The translations under genes were made by a program, and so were the position numbers. This document shows positions 52,864-62,412 of a stretch of 64,000 bases of DNA, in pieces (position 1 is the stretch's first letter; the number at the start of each line of letters is the position of its first letter). The DNA comes from Anaeromyxobacter soli (GTDB lineage Bacteria > Myxococcota > Myxococcia > Myxococcales > Anaeromyxobacteraceae): positions 16,044 through 80,043 of the forward strand of contig NZ_JAKZLF010000026.1 in assembly GCF_022808855.1 (NCBI RefSeq), in the 5' to 3' direction. Under the pieces are notes generated by a model, which made no database searches, was not told where the DNA came from, and saw nothing but the letters and a program-made list of their open reading frames with translations.

Positions 52864-55800
52864 TCACGCCCGGGCGGGCCGGCGCCCGTTCCGCACCAGC
52901 TCGAGCCGGCGGTGGCGCCGCCGCGCGAACCAGTCCGAGAACGTCTCGAGGTACGTGTAGAACACCGGCGTCACGAACAGCGTGAGCGCCTGCGAGAAGA
53001 CGAGCCCGCCGACCACCGCGAGCCCGAGCGGCCGCCGCGACTCGGCGCCCGCGCCGAGCCCGAGCGCGATGGGGAGCGTGCCCATGAGCGCGGCGAGGGT
53101 CGTCATCATGATCGGGCGGAAGCGGATGCGGCACGCGTCGAAGATCGCGTCGTGCGCGCTGCGCCCGCGCTTCCGCTCCTCGATGGCGAAGTCGATCATC
53201 ATGATGCCGTTCTTCTTCACGAGCCCCACGAGCATGATGACGCCGACGAACGCGTAGATGGAGAGCTCGGTCCGGAACACGAGCAGCGTGAGGAGCGCCC
53301 CGAAGCCGGCGAACGGCAGCGCGGTCAGGATGGTGATCGGGTGGACGTAGCTCTCGTAGAGGATCCCGAGCACGAGGTAGATGACGACCACGGCGAGGAG
53401 GAGCAGCCAGCCGAGGCCGGAGAGCGACGACTGGAACGCGTCGGCGATCCCCTGGAACCGCGTGGACACGCTGGCGGGGAGCACCTGGCGCGCGATCCCC
53501 TCCACGTCGCCCACGGCGGCGCCGAGCGACGTGCCCGGGTCGAGGTTGAACGAGATGGTGACCGAGGGGATCTGCCCGGCGTGCGAGACCGAGAGCGGCC
53601 CGACGCCGCTCTCGAGGCGCGCGAGCGAGTCGAGCGGCACGAGCTGGCCAGAGGGCGCGCGGACGCGCAGCGTCGAGAGCGCGGCCTGATCCGTCTGGTA
53701 GCGCGGCGCGACCTCCATGATGACCTGGTACTCGTTCGTCGCGGTGTAGATGGTCGAGATCTGGCGGGAGCCATACGCGGTGTAGAGCGCGTCCTCCACG
53801 ATGCGGGGCGAGACCCCGACCGCCGCCGCCCGGTCCCGGTCGATGTTCACGGTGACCTGGGGGTTCGAGAGCTGGAGATCGCTCGTCACGTCGCGCAGGC
53901 CCGCGAGGCCGCGCAGGCGCGCCTCGAGCTCCGGCGCGACGCGGTAGAGCTCGGCCGTGTCGGGGTCCTGGAGGGTGAGCTGGTACTGGCTCTTCGTGAG
54001 CTGCCCGCCGATGCGGATGGGGGGCGGGTTCTGCACGAACGCGCGCATCCCGGGGACCTGCGCGAGGCGGGGGCGGAGCCGCTCGATGACGCGGTCGACG
54101 CCGTCCCGCTCGCCCCGCGGCCGCAGGCGCATGAACATCACGCCGGTGTTCGCGGCGGTGGCCCCGCGCGCGCCCGCGCTCGACATGACCGCCTCCACCG
54201 CCGGGTCCTGCGCCGCGATCGCCGCCACCTCCTGCTGGTGCGCCGCCATCGCCTCCCAGCTCACCCCCTGCGCCGCCTCGGTGTAGGCGAAGATCTGGCC
54301 GGTGTCCTCGCTCGGGAGGAAGCCCTTCGGGACGGCCGCGAAGAGCGGCACCATCGCGGCGAGCGCGAGCGCCGTGACGACGAGGATGGTGCGCCGGTGC
54401 GAGAGCGACCAGGAGAGGCCGCGCAGGTACCCGCCGAGGAGCGCCTCGAAGCCGCGCTCCGTGACCCGGTAGAAGCGGCCCGGCGGCCGCTCCGCGTGCT
54501 CGGAGAGGAGGCGCGCGCACAGCATCGGCGTGAGCGACAGCGACACGAAGCCGGAGACGAGGATCGCGGCGCCGATGGTGACCGCGAACTCGTGGAACAG
54601 CCGCCCCACGATCCCGCCCATGAACAGCACCGGGATGAACACGGCGGCGAGCGAGATGGTCATGGAGACGATGGTGAAGCCGATCTCCTGCGCCCCGCGG
54701 AGCGCCGCCTCGCGCGGCGGCTCTCCCAGCTCGACGTGGCGCACCACGTTCTCGAGCATGACGATCGCGTCGTCCACCACGAACCCGACCGACAGCGTGA
54801 GCGCCATGAGCGAGAGGTTGTCGAGGCTGTAGCCGAGGAGCCACATCACCGCGAACGTCCCCACGAGCGACATCGGCAGCGCGAGACTCGGGATGAGGGT
54901 CGCCCGCACGTTGCGCAGGAAGAGGAAGATGACGCCCACCACGAGGACGAGCGTGAGGAGGAGCGTGAACTTCACGTCCCGCACCGACGCCTGGATGGGC
55001 ACGGAGCGGTCGAAGAGGACCTCCGCCGAGACGGAGGCGGGCAGCTGCTTGCGCATCTGCGGGAGGAGCGCCTTCACGCCGGCGGAGACCGCGACGGTGT
55101 TCGTGCCGGGCTGGCGCTGGATGGCGAGCACGATGGTGCGGTCCATCCCCGCGCGCGTCGCGTACCACGCCGCGGTCTTGTCGTTCTCGACGCTGTCCAG
55201 CGCCCGGCCCACCTCGCTGAGCCGCACCGGCGAGCCGTTCCGCCAGGCCACCACCACCGGCCCGTACTGGGCGGCGTCCGTGAGCTGGCCGGTCGCCTGC
55301 ACCGTGGTGGCGCGGTGCGGCCCCTGCAGCGTGCCGGTCGGCAGGTTCACGTTCGCGGCCGACACGGCCGCCGACACCTCGTCGATCCCGAGGCCGCGGC
55401 TCGTGAGCTGCAGCGGATCGAGCTGGATGCGCACCGCGTACTTCTGCGAGCCGAACACGAGCACCTGCGCGACCCCGGACACGCTGGAGATCCGCTGCGC
55501 CATGAGGGTCTCGCCGTACTCGTCGAGCTGCGAGAGCGGCAGCGTCGGGGAGGTGAGCGCGAGGTAGAGGATGGGCATGTCCGCCGGGTTCACCTTCTGG
55601 TACGTCGGCGGCGTCGGCAGGTCGGGCGGGAGCTGCCGGCCCGCCGCGGCGATCGCGGCCTGGACGTCCTGCGCGGCGGCGTCGAGATCGCGGGAGAGGT
55701 CGAACTGGAGCGTCACCTGCGTCGCGCCGAGGTAGGACGCCGAGTTCATGGCCGCGAGGCCGGCGATCGTGGAGAACTGCCGCTCGAGCGGGGTCGCGAC

Positions 55801-55986
55801 GGAGGCCGCCATCGTCTCCGGGCTCGCGCCGGGGAGGTTCGCGGTCACCTGGATCGTCGGGAAGTCCACGTTCGGCAGATCGCTCACCGGCAGGAGCCGG
55901 TAGGCCGCTGCGCCGAAGGCGAGGATGCCGACCATGACGAGCGAGGTCATGACCGGCCGGCGGATGAAGGGGCCGGAGACGTTCAC
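52864..55986 (-). CDS. RND efflux transporter permease (AcrB/MdtB-MdtC type)
   Basis: A 1040-residue inner-membrane proton-driven exporter with the usual two-fold repeat: N-terminal helix FIRRPVMTSLVMVGILAFG, two large periplasmic loops, and TM4 with the proton-relay Asp pair in GFVVDDAIVMLENV. The sequence (NVDFPTIQVTANLPGASPETM) resembles the MdtB/MdtC branch for drugs or bile salts rather than the metal branch. GTG 55986 overlaps the adaptor gene by 4 bp. No TolC-like outer-membrane gene follows. Confidence 0.94.
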   Translation of the reverse strand: MNVSGPFIRRPVMTSLVMVGILAFGAAAYRLLPVSDLPNVDFPTIQVTANLPGASPETMAASVATPLERQFSTIAGLAAMNSASYLGATQVTLQFDLSRDLDAAAQDVQAAIAAAGRQLPPDLPTPPTYQKVNPADMPILYLALTSPTLPLSQLDEYGETLMAQRISSVSGVAQVLVFGSQKYAVRIQLDPLQLTSRGLGIDEVSAAVSAANVNLPTGTLQGPHRATTVQATGQLTDAAQYGPVVVAWRNGSPVRLSEVGRALDSVENDKTAAWYATRAGMDRTIVLAIQRQPGTNTVAVSAGVKALLPQMRKQLPASVSAEVLFDRSVPIQASVRDVKFTLLLTLVLVVGVIFLFLRNVRATLIPSLALPMSLVGTFAVMWLLGYSLDNLSLMALTLSVGFVVDDAIVMLENVVRHVELGEPPREAALRGAQEIGFTIVSMTISLAAVFIPVLFMGGIVGRLFHEFAVTIGAAILVSGFVSLSLTPMLCARLLSEHAERPPGRFYRVTERGFEALLGGYLRGLSWSLSHRRTILVVTALALAAMVPLFAAVPKGFLPSEDTGQIFAYTEAAQGVSWEAMAAHQQEVAAIAAQDPAVEAVMSSAGARGATAANTGVMFMRLRPRGERDGVDRVIERLRPRLAQVPGMRAFVQNPPPIRIGGQLTKSQYQLTLQDPDTAELYRVAPELEARLRGLAGLRDVTSDLQLSNPQVTVNIDRDRAAAVGVSPRIVEDALYTAYGSRQISTIYTATNEYQVIMEVAPRYQTDQAALSTLRVRAPSGQLVPLDSLARLESGVGPLSVSHAGQIPSVTISFNLDPGTSLGAAVGDVEGIARQVLPASVSTRFQGIADAFQSSLSGLGWLLLLAVVVIYLVLGILYESYVHPITILTALPFAGFGALLTLLVFRTELSIYAFVGVIMLVGLVKKNGIMMIDFAIEERKRGRSAHDAIFDACRIRFRPIMMTTLAALMGTLPIALGLGAGAESRRPLGLAVVGGLVFSQALTLFVTPVFYTYLETFSDWFARRRHRRLELVRNGRRPARA

Positions 55987-57146
55987 GGCGTCCTCGCCTG
56001 CGTCCGCGCCCCGGCCTCGCCGCCCGCCTGCGCGGCCTTCACCGCCACGCGCGCCTTCGGCACGAGCCCGAGCTGCCCGTCGATCACCACCCGCTCGCCG
56101 GGGCGGAGCCCGCTCGAGACCACGACCTCGCGCGCGGTCGCCTGCGCCACCACGACCGGGCGCTGCTCGACCGTGTCGTCCGGCCCCACCACGTAGACGT
56201 ACGGCCCGGCCTGCCCGGAGACGATCGCCGCGGCGGGCGCCACGACCGCGCCCCGCTGCACGCCCAGCACGACCCGCGCGTCCACGAACTGCCCCGGCCA
56301 GAGCGCCTCGCCCGCGTTCTCGAAGGTCGCCTTGGCGAGGATCGTCCCGGCCGCGGGATCGACCGTGTTGTTCACGAACGAGAGCGTCCCCTGCTCCTGC
56401 TTGTCCGCGCGGCGCGCGATCACCCGCAGGCGGCCCACCCCCGCGCGCAGCGCGTCCACGTGCTGCTCCGGCACCGTGAACGAGACGTAGATGGGGCGCA
56501 GCTGGGTGATGACGACGAGCGGGTTCTGCTGGTTCGCCTGCACGACGTTGCCGCGCTGCACGAGCACCGCGCCGGTCCGGCCGGCGCTCGGCGCGTCGAT
56601 GCGGCAGTGGACGAGGTCGAGCTCGGCCTTCCGCACCGCCGCCTCGAGGCCGGCCACGTCGGCCTGCATCGACGACGCGTTCGCGAGCGCGGCCTCGTAC
56701 TGCTGCCGCGTCACGTACTCGCGCTTCACGAGCTCCGCGTAGCGCCGCGCGTCGGCGCGGGCGTTCGCGGCCTGGTCGCGCGCACGGACCACCGCCGCGC
56801 GCGCCTGGGCGAGCGCGGCCTCGTACGGGCGCGGATCGATCTGGAACAGGCGCTGCCCCTCGCGGACCTCGTCGCCCTCGCCGAAGAACACGCCGACGAT
56901 CTCGCCCGTCACGAGCGGCCGGATGGAGACCGTGACGAAGGGCTGGACCGAGCCGACCGCCGCGAGCTCCTTCGGGACGTCCTCCTGCCGCGCCTCCGCC
57001 ACCCGGACCGGCACCGGCGGGCGGGGCGCCGCCGCCGCGCGCTCCTTCGAGCCGCGGCCGCAGCCGGCCACGGCGACCGCCGAGATCGCGACCGCGATCG
57101 CGACCCCTCCCACCCGACGCCAGCCCCCTGCGCTGCTCCCGGCCAT
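55983..57146 (-). CDS. RND periplasmic adaptor (membrane-fusion lipoprotein)
   Basis: A 387-residue HlyD/MdtA-type adaptor linking the permease to an outer-membrane channel. The signal peptide ends in lipobox VAGC (about Cys 29). The barrel-sandwich half-motif VTGEIVGVFFGEGDEVREGQ, an Ala/Arg-rich alpha-hairpin (about 105-180) and the beta-barrel domain are in order. It precedes the permease gene with a 4-bp overlap. ATG 57146 has AGAGGG upstream. Confidence 0.93.
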   Translation of the reverse strand: MAGSSAGGWRRVGGVAIAVAISAVAVAGCGRGSKERAAAAPRPPVPVRVAEARQEDVPKELAAVGSVQPFVTVSIRPLVTGEIVGVFFGEGDEVREGQRLFQIDPRPYEAALAQARAAVVRARDQAANARADARRYAELVKREYVTRQQYEAALANASSMQADVAGLEAAVRKAELDLVHCRIDAPSAGRTGAVLVQRGNVVQANQQNPLVVITQLRPIYVSFTVPEQHVDALRAGVGRLRVIARRADKQEQGTLSFVNNTVDPAAGTILAKATFENAGEALWPGQFVDARVVLGVQRGAVVAPAAAIVSGQAGPYVYVVGPDDTVEQRPVVVAQATAREVVVSSGLRPGERVVIDGQLGLVPKARVAVKAAQAGGEAGARTQARTP

Positions 57147-57439
57147 CCGCCGCCCTCTGCAGTGGGATCCCTAGCTCCACTGCGGCCGGGTCGCCGCGCC
57201 GGGTCACTCGGAACCCAGAGGAGATAACCTCCGCTCGGGCGGCCGGAAAGATGAGGGGGCGGGGTACCGCCCGCCTGCGGTGAGGAGCCGCATCGAAAAA
57301 AAGATCACGGAGGGGGTGGCAACCGGGAGGGGCGTGACTAACGTGGCGAGGGGTTGGGGAACAAACGACCGGGCAGCCCGCGGAGGCGCGGGTGAAAGCG
57401 GCGAGACCCCACCACACGAACCCACGAAGGAGCGCGCAG

Positions 57440-57781
57440 ATGCCTCACATCGAGATCGATACGCTCACCCCCATCGCGGCGAAGTACATGGACGGGAAGA
57501 GCCTGACCCCGGCCGAGCGCTCCGAGGTGCTGAGGATCGCCCAGGGCTTCGCGTGCAAGGACTCGGCGGCGGCCGCGAACGTGTCGCCGGAGACGATCCG
57601 GGCGCGCCGCAAGCGCATCTACCGCAAGGTCCACGTGGCCGGTGCCGCGGAGATCATCTCCGGCCTCCTCTCGATCTCGCTCCAGATGCTGGCGAGCGGC
57701 GAGAAGGTCGAGATGAAGCCGGCCGCCCCGGCCGCCCAGCCCGAGACGACCGCCGCCGCGCCGCTCGTCGCGGCGATGTAG
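57440..57781 (+). CDS. Stand-alone LuxR-type HTH protein
   Basis: A 113-residue protein whose residues about 18-80 form a LuxR/GerE HTH (LTPAERSEVLRIAQGFACKD ... VSPETIRARRKRIYRKV). There is no receiver or ligand-binding domain; the N-terminal 15 residues and the Ala/Pro-rich tail (residues 90-113) look unstructured. It could act as a DNA-binding partner or a small global regulator. Ribosome site AAGGAG before ATG 57440. It lies divergent from the RND operon and may control it. Confidence 0.8.
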   Translation: MPHIEIDTLTPIAAKYMDGKSLTPAERSEVLRIAQGFACKDSAAAANVSPETIRARRKRIYRKVHVAGAAEIISGLLSISLQMLASGEKVEMKPAAPAAQPETTAAAPLVAAM

Positions 57782-57942
57782 CGTCCGTCCGCTCGCCCGC
57801 CCCCGGCCCGGAGGGCGGGCGAAGCGCGGTCTTCCGGGAGACTTGAGCGGGGCCTCGGGCGCGAGCGCCGGGTGGCGTAAGTTCGCGCCCGGTCGCGCCG
57901 CGATGTTGCCGCCACGCACGCGACGTCCGGGAGGAGGTCGCG

Positions 57943-58851
57943 GTGGCGCGCATCGCAGCCGTGCTCGCGATGATCGCGGCGTTCGGATCGCCGCGCGCGG
58001 CGACGTTCGCCCCGGGCGAGGAGACGCTGCTCGAGGTCCGCTTCCTGAGCTTCGTGGCGGGCGAGGCGCGCATCGCCGTCGGACGGCCGGAGGGGGTCAT
58101 CTGGCCGGTGTTCTTCGAGGCGCGGACCCGGGGCATCGCCGGCCTCCTGGACCTGCGCGAGCACCTCGTCGCGTACTGGGACGCGCGGGCGCGCCTGCCG
58201 CGCGGCTCCGAGCTGCGCGCGTTCGAGGCGGGGGACATGCACGTGGATCGCTCGCGCTTCGACCGCGGCCGCGGCGAGGCGACGTTCGTCCGGGAGCGGA
58301 AGGGCCGTCGCTCCGAGAAGCGGTTCCCGGTCCCAGCGGGCGCCCACGAGCTGTCGAGCGCGTTCCTGTGGCTCCGCCTCCAGCCGCTCGCGCCCGGCGA
58401 GCGCCACGCGCTCCCGGTCCTCTCCGGCTCCCGCCAGTTCACGCTCGTCGCCGAGGTGCGGGAGCGCGAGGAGGTCGCGGTGCCCGGGGGGAAGTTCCGC
58501 TGCGTGCGCGTGAGCGTGACCGCGCCGACCGGCGGACCCGGGTCGCCGCGGGGCGACATCTCCCTCTGGCTGACCGACGATCCCGCCCACGTGCTCGTCC
58601 GCGCGGAGATCCCGTTCTCGATCGGCCACGTCGTCGCGCTGCTCACCCGCTACGCGCCCGGGGACGTCGCCACCGGGGACGCGCGGATGGGAGGGGAGCC
58701 CCCCCGCCCCGCGCCAGGCCGCGGCGACCGGCGCGCGGCCTCCCGCCGCGCTCACCCCCCGCGCGCCGGCTCCCGGCCCTTGAGCGGCCGCGCGTCGCAG
58801 ATGCGTCCCGTCGCGAGCTGGAGCGCGTCCGTCAGCGCGTCGACCGGCTGA
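57943..58851 (+). CDS. DUF3108 domain exported protein
   Basis: A 302-residue protein with a short signal segment (IAAVLAMIAAFGSPRAA) and a DUF3108 domain (about residues 25-230; ETLLEVRFLSFVAGEARIAV, FTLVAEVREREEVAVPGGKF, LWLTDDPAHVLVRAEI). The family has no known reaction and usually lies in the periplasm. The last ~60 residues are Arg/Pro/Ser-rich and overlap the 3' end of the opposite CcdA gene by 100 bp, so the tail may be non-functional extension. Starts with GTG 57943. Confidence 0.78.
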   Translation: MARIAAVLAMIAAFGSPRAATFAPGEETLLEVRFLSFVAGEARIAVGRPEGVIWPVFFEARTRGIAGLLDLREHLVAYWDARARLPRGSELRAFEAGDMHVDRSRFDRGRGEATFVRERKGRRSEKRFPVPAGAHELSSAFLWLRLQPLAPGERHALPVLSGSRQFTLVAEVREREEVAVPGGKFRCVRVSVTAPTGGPGSPRGDISLWLTDDPAHVLVRAEIPFSIGHVVALLTRYAPGDVATGDARMGGEPPRPAPGRGDRRAASRRAHPPRAGSRPLSGRASQMRPVASWSASVSASTG

Positions 58852-59936
58852 GCACCCACGAGCCGGCGGAGCTCCCTCCCGGCGCCGTCGAGCACGAGGA
58901 ACGTGGGGACCCCGCGGACCGCGTGACGGCGCGCGAGCGCGGCGCCCTCGGGCTCCTCGACGAGGCGGCGCCTCACGTGGGCGCCCGGGCAGCCGCGCTC
59001 GGCCTCGGCGACCACGGGCTCCATGCTCCGGCAGATCGGACAGCTGCGGCTCACGAGCTCGACGAGCGCGGGCCCGGACGCGGTCGGCGCCGGCGCCGGC
59101 GCCGCGGCGAGCGCGCCGAGCGCCGGGAGGTCGCACGCCGCGGCGGGCGCGCTCGCGTCGCAGCTCGCCGCATCCCCCGCGGCGACGCTCCCGGCGGCGG
59201 GTGCGGACGCAGCGACCGCCCCCGCCGCCTGCGCGGCGCCACCGGCAGGCGGCGTGAGGACCATGAGCCGGTCGGTGGCGAGGAGCGCGCCCACGGCGAC
59301 GAGGAGCGCGCCGGTCGCGAGCTCGACCTTGCGCAGGTGCGGCTTCACGCGGTCGAGGAGCCGGAGCGCGCGCGGCGCGAAGGCGGCGGCGAAGAGGAGC
59401 GGCGCGACCAGGCCGGCCGCGTAGGTGCCGAGGTAGAGCGCGCCGCGCGCCGGGCTCGCGCCCGAGCTCGCGGTGTAGGTGAGCACGGAGCCGAGCACCG
59501 GGCCGATGCACGGCGTCCAGCCGAGCGCGAACGCGCCGCCGAAGGCGAACGACGCGAGGAGGGATCCCCCTGGCGCCGCGCGCGCGAGCCAGGGCCGCCG
59601 CTCGCGATCGAGCCCCGGCAGCCGCAGGACCCCGAGGAACTTGAGGCCGAACAGGACGACGACGATCCCCGCGACCCGGAGCAGCACCTCGCGGTGCGCG
59701 GCGAGCAGCGCCGCCGCCGCGCTCGCCCCGAGCCCGAGCGCCACGAACACGCTCGCGAGCCCCGCCGCGAACGCGAACGCCGTCGCCACGAGCCGCCCGC
59801 GCGCGCCGCCGGCGCGGACGTCGGCCACCGACGCGCCGCCGAGGAGCCCGAGGTAGATGGGCACGAGGGGGAGCACGCACGGCGACAGGAAGGTGAGGAC
59901 GCCGGCGGCGAACAGTCCGGGGATGTCGAAGCTCAT
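58752..59936 (-). CDS. CcdA/DsbD-like thiol transporter fused to a thioredoxin-like domain
   Basis: A 394-residue fusion. Residues 1-about 215 are a six-helix CcdA core with the redox Cys in LSPCVLPLVPIYLG and GWTPCIGPVLG. After an Ala/Pro-rich linker with two extra Cys, residues about 285-385 form a thioredoxin-like domain with active site CPIC. It would carry electrons from cytoplasmic thioredoxin to periplasmic thiols, for cytochrome c maturation or disulfide isomerisation. ATG 59936. Confidence 0.9.
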   Translation of the reverse strand: MSFDIPGLFAAGVLTFLSPCVLPLVPIYLGLLGGASVADVRAGGARGRLVATAFAFAAGLASVFVALGLGASAAAALLAAHREVLLRVAGIVVVLFGLKFLGVLRLPGLDRERRPWLARAAPGGSLLASFAFGGAFALGWTPCIGPVLGSVLTYTASSGASPARGALYLGTYAAGLVAPLLFAAAFAPRALRLLDRVKPHLRKVELATGALLVAVGALLATDRLMVLTPPAGGAAQAAGAVAASAPAAGSVAAGDAASCDASAPAAACDLPALGALAAAPAPAPTASGPALVELVSRSCPICRSMEPVVAEAERGCPGAHVRRRLVEEPEGAALARRHAVRGVPTFLVLDGAGRELRRLVGAQPVDALTDALQLATGRICDARPLKGREPARGG

Positions 59937-60058
59937 GCGATCTCTCTGGCTCCTCCGTGCGAGTCGGAGCCGGGGACGCGGCGAGCGGTTCCGGCGAGCT
60001 CCCGGAAATACGCCCGAACCCCCGGAAGCGGTGGCTCACCGGGGGCGGACGGGCGCCT

Positions 60059-62014
60059 TCAGAACCCCGCGATGCCCTCGTGCACCGCGCGCCCCTCGAA
60101 GAGGACGGCCTCCACCTGCTCGAGCCAGCCGCGGTTGTGGCCGGTGATGTCCTCGACCGAGGTCGCGTACGGCACGTCGGGCTGCACGGGGCGGTTCTCG
60201 AAGGCGAGCGCCGCGAAGAACTCCTCCGCGGAGCGCTCCGCGTGGGCGGCGAGCGGCGCGCCCGGCTCGAGGGGCTGCACGCCCATCGCGGCGTTCGGGA
60301 TGGAGAGCGAGAGGAGCCCGTCGGGATCCGTCCAGCGGGCGCCGAGGTTCTTCGCCTCCTGCTGGCTGCCGCCGGCGCCCTCCGTCGGGCCGCCGAGGAG
60401 CACGGCGCGGCGCGAGGCGCGCAGCATCCCGGCGAGCCGGTCGCAGGCGCTCATGCAGCTCGGGCTCGTGAGCACCACCACCCTGCCCTCGTAGCCTCCC
60501 ACCGCGTCGCTCGCGCGCACCGGGCCCTCGAGGAAGGCCGGCGTGTAGTCGCGCCGCTCGCGCTGCGCGAGCCCGATCGCCTCGACGATCTTGCGCGGCT
60601 CGAACGCGTCGTCCGCGGCGCGGGCGGGCGCGGCGCTCGGCGGCGGCATCCGCTGCTGGTAGACGAGCTGGTTCTGCGTGGTCGCGCGCAGGACGAGCGC
60701 GCCGCCGGGGTAGGCCTCCCCGGGCTCGGACAGCATCGCGGCCACGGTGCTCGAGTGGGCGATGTAGCCGCCGGTGTTCTGGCGCAGGTCCACGACGAGG
60801 TCGAGCCCCTTGTCCTTGCACTCTCCGACGAAACCCTCGAGGACCGCGCCGAACGGGCGCGGCTCGTCCCCCGCGGCGTGCAGGGTCTCGCTGAGGAACG
60901 AGAGGATCTGCACGTAGCAGAAGGCGCGATCGCGGCGGCGCACCACCTCGCCCACCCGCACCGCGACGCGGTCGCCCTCGTCGAGCTCCTCGGTGAGCCC
61001 CCTCGCGTCGCGCGGCGCCAGGATGGGGTCCGTGCGCAGGTACCCCTGCGCGGCGTTCGGATCCCGGTCCCAGGTGTCCTTCCCCTGGTCGTAGCGCCAG
61101 GCGAGGAGGTCGCTCGTGACGATCCCGGTGCGGCGCACGTAGCGGCTCGCCATCACGTGGCCGGCGGCGTCGGGGGAGATCCACCAGGGCAGCTCGACCA
61201 CGCGCCGGACGCCCTTCACCGACACCGCCAGCGTCGCGGTGCGCCGCTGGGGGTAGGCGAAGTCGCGGCGCGTCACCGCGTCCACGGCGCGCTCGAGCCG
61301 GGCGCCGCGCGAGCTCGCCGGCACGAAGCGGGCGAGCTCCTCCACGACCTCCGCCGCCGGGCGGCCGTCGATCTCCAGCACCTCGTTGCCGACCGCGAGG
61401 ACCTGGTCGACGCCCCGCAGCCCCGAGACCTTCGCGAGGTACGAGACGAGCTTCTTCTCGCGGTTGGCGATGACGATCTTGCCGCCGTCCGCGAGCCGCA
61501 GGCCGAACCCGAGCGCGACCTGGGGCAGGCGCACCGGCGCCCCGAACAGCAGGTGGCCGTCCTCGAACGCGGCGGTGCAGCGGCGCATCCGATCGTAGAA
61601 CCGCAGCGGATCGTCTTCCCTGGCGATCGCCCGCTCCTCCGCGACGCACGCGTCGAGGTGCGCGCGCGAGTCGAACGACGGCGTGCCGCCGTGGGCGAGG
61701 AGGCGCCCCTTCACCGGGAAGAACACGTACCGCTTCTCCATCGCGTCGCGGAGATCGCAGGCGAGCTTCGCGCGCTGCCGCGGCGAGCAGAGCGGCGCGC
61801 CGGCGCAGCCGTCGTCCTCCGGGAGCGACGCGACCCCGTCGCACGGGTCGGCGCGAGCCGCCGGCGCGGCGTCGCCCGCGATCGACTCGGCCGGCGCGGG
61901 GGTGACCGCCGCCGGGGGCGGCGCGGCGGCGGGCTCCCGCGCGGCGGGAGCGGCGGCGCTCGCCTGTGCCGGGGCGGCCGCGAAGAGGAGCGTGAGCAGG
62001 GTGGCGAGCGTCAT
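60059..62014 (-). CDS. S41-family (C-terminal processing-type) peptidase, exported
   Basis: A 651-residue exported protein. A signal peptide (TLATLLTLLFAAAPAQASA) is followed by an Ala/Pro linker, a Cys-rich N-terminal domain, a PDZ-like segment (about 200-260) and the S41 catalytic domain. LDLVVDLRQNTGGYI matches the S41 core and the Ser of SCMSACDRLAGML is the likely nucleophile. ATG 62014 gives the best signal peptide; an upstream GTG at 62047 is possible. Probably a periplasmic protease; substrate unknown. Confidence 0.85.
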   Translation of the reverse strand: MTLATLLTLLFAAAPAQASAAAPAAREPAAAPPPAAVTPAPAESIAGDAAPAARADPCDGVASLPEDDGCAGAPLCSPRQRAKLACDLRDAMEKRYVFFPVKGRLLAHGGTPSFDSRAHLDACVAEERAIAREDDPLRFYDRMRRCTAAFEDGHLLFGAPVRLPQVALGFGLRLADGGKIVIANREKKLVSYLAKVSGLRGVDQVLAVGNEVLEIDGRPAAEVVEELARFVPASSRGARLERAVDAVTRRDFAYPQRRTATLAVSVKGVRRVVELPWWISPDAAGHVMASRYVRRTGIVTSDLLAWRYDQGKDTWDRDPNAAQGYLRTDPILAPRDARGLTEELDEGDRVAVRVGEVVRRRDRAFCYVQILSFLSETLHAAGDEPRPFGAVLEGFVGECKDKGLDLVVDLRQNTGGYIAHSSTVAAMLSEPGEAYPGGALVLRATTQNQLVYQQRMPPPSAAPARAADDAFEPRKIVEAIGLAQRERRDYTPAFLEGPVRASDAVGGYEGRVVVLTSPSCMSACDRLAGMLRASRRAVLLGGPTEGAGGSQQEAKNLGARWTDPDGLLSLSIPNAAMGVQPLEPGAPLAAHAERSAEEFFAALAFENRPVQPDVPYATSVEDITGHNRGWLEQVEAVLFEGRAVHEGIAGF

Positions 62015-62412
62015 CGGGGGTCGGATGTCCGAGCGAGCCCCACGCACCTCGGCGGCGCGCGGGCGACTCCACCAACACCCCTCCGGCGGCGGGCATGCCC
62101 GCTCGTACGCGGGGCGTGGGTGCGGCTGTGCGTCGAGCTGCGCGCATGTCGAGCGATGTGCGGAATGAGCGCGGGGGCGCGGCCGCCCCGGGGCGACCGA
62201 GGAGCCTGCGGCCCGTCTGTTGCCGCTGGCGCGAGCCGCCGCAGCTTTCAGCCTCGCGCGGCGTACGGCGGTGGAGGCTCACCGGCGAGATCGCACGCGC
62301 GGCGCCGGTCCCGCGAGCGCGGCGACCGGCGCCGGGCGTCTGCGGCCCTCACCGTCGCCGCGCGGTGCCTCCGCAGCGAGCGGAGGCGAACAACCTCACA
62401 TCGGGAGAGTGG

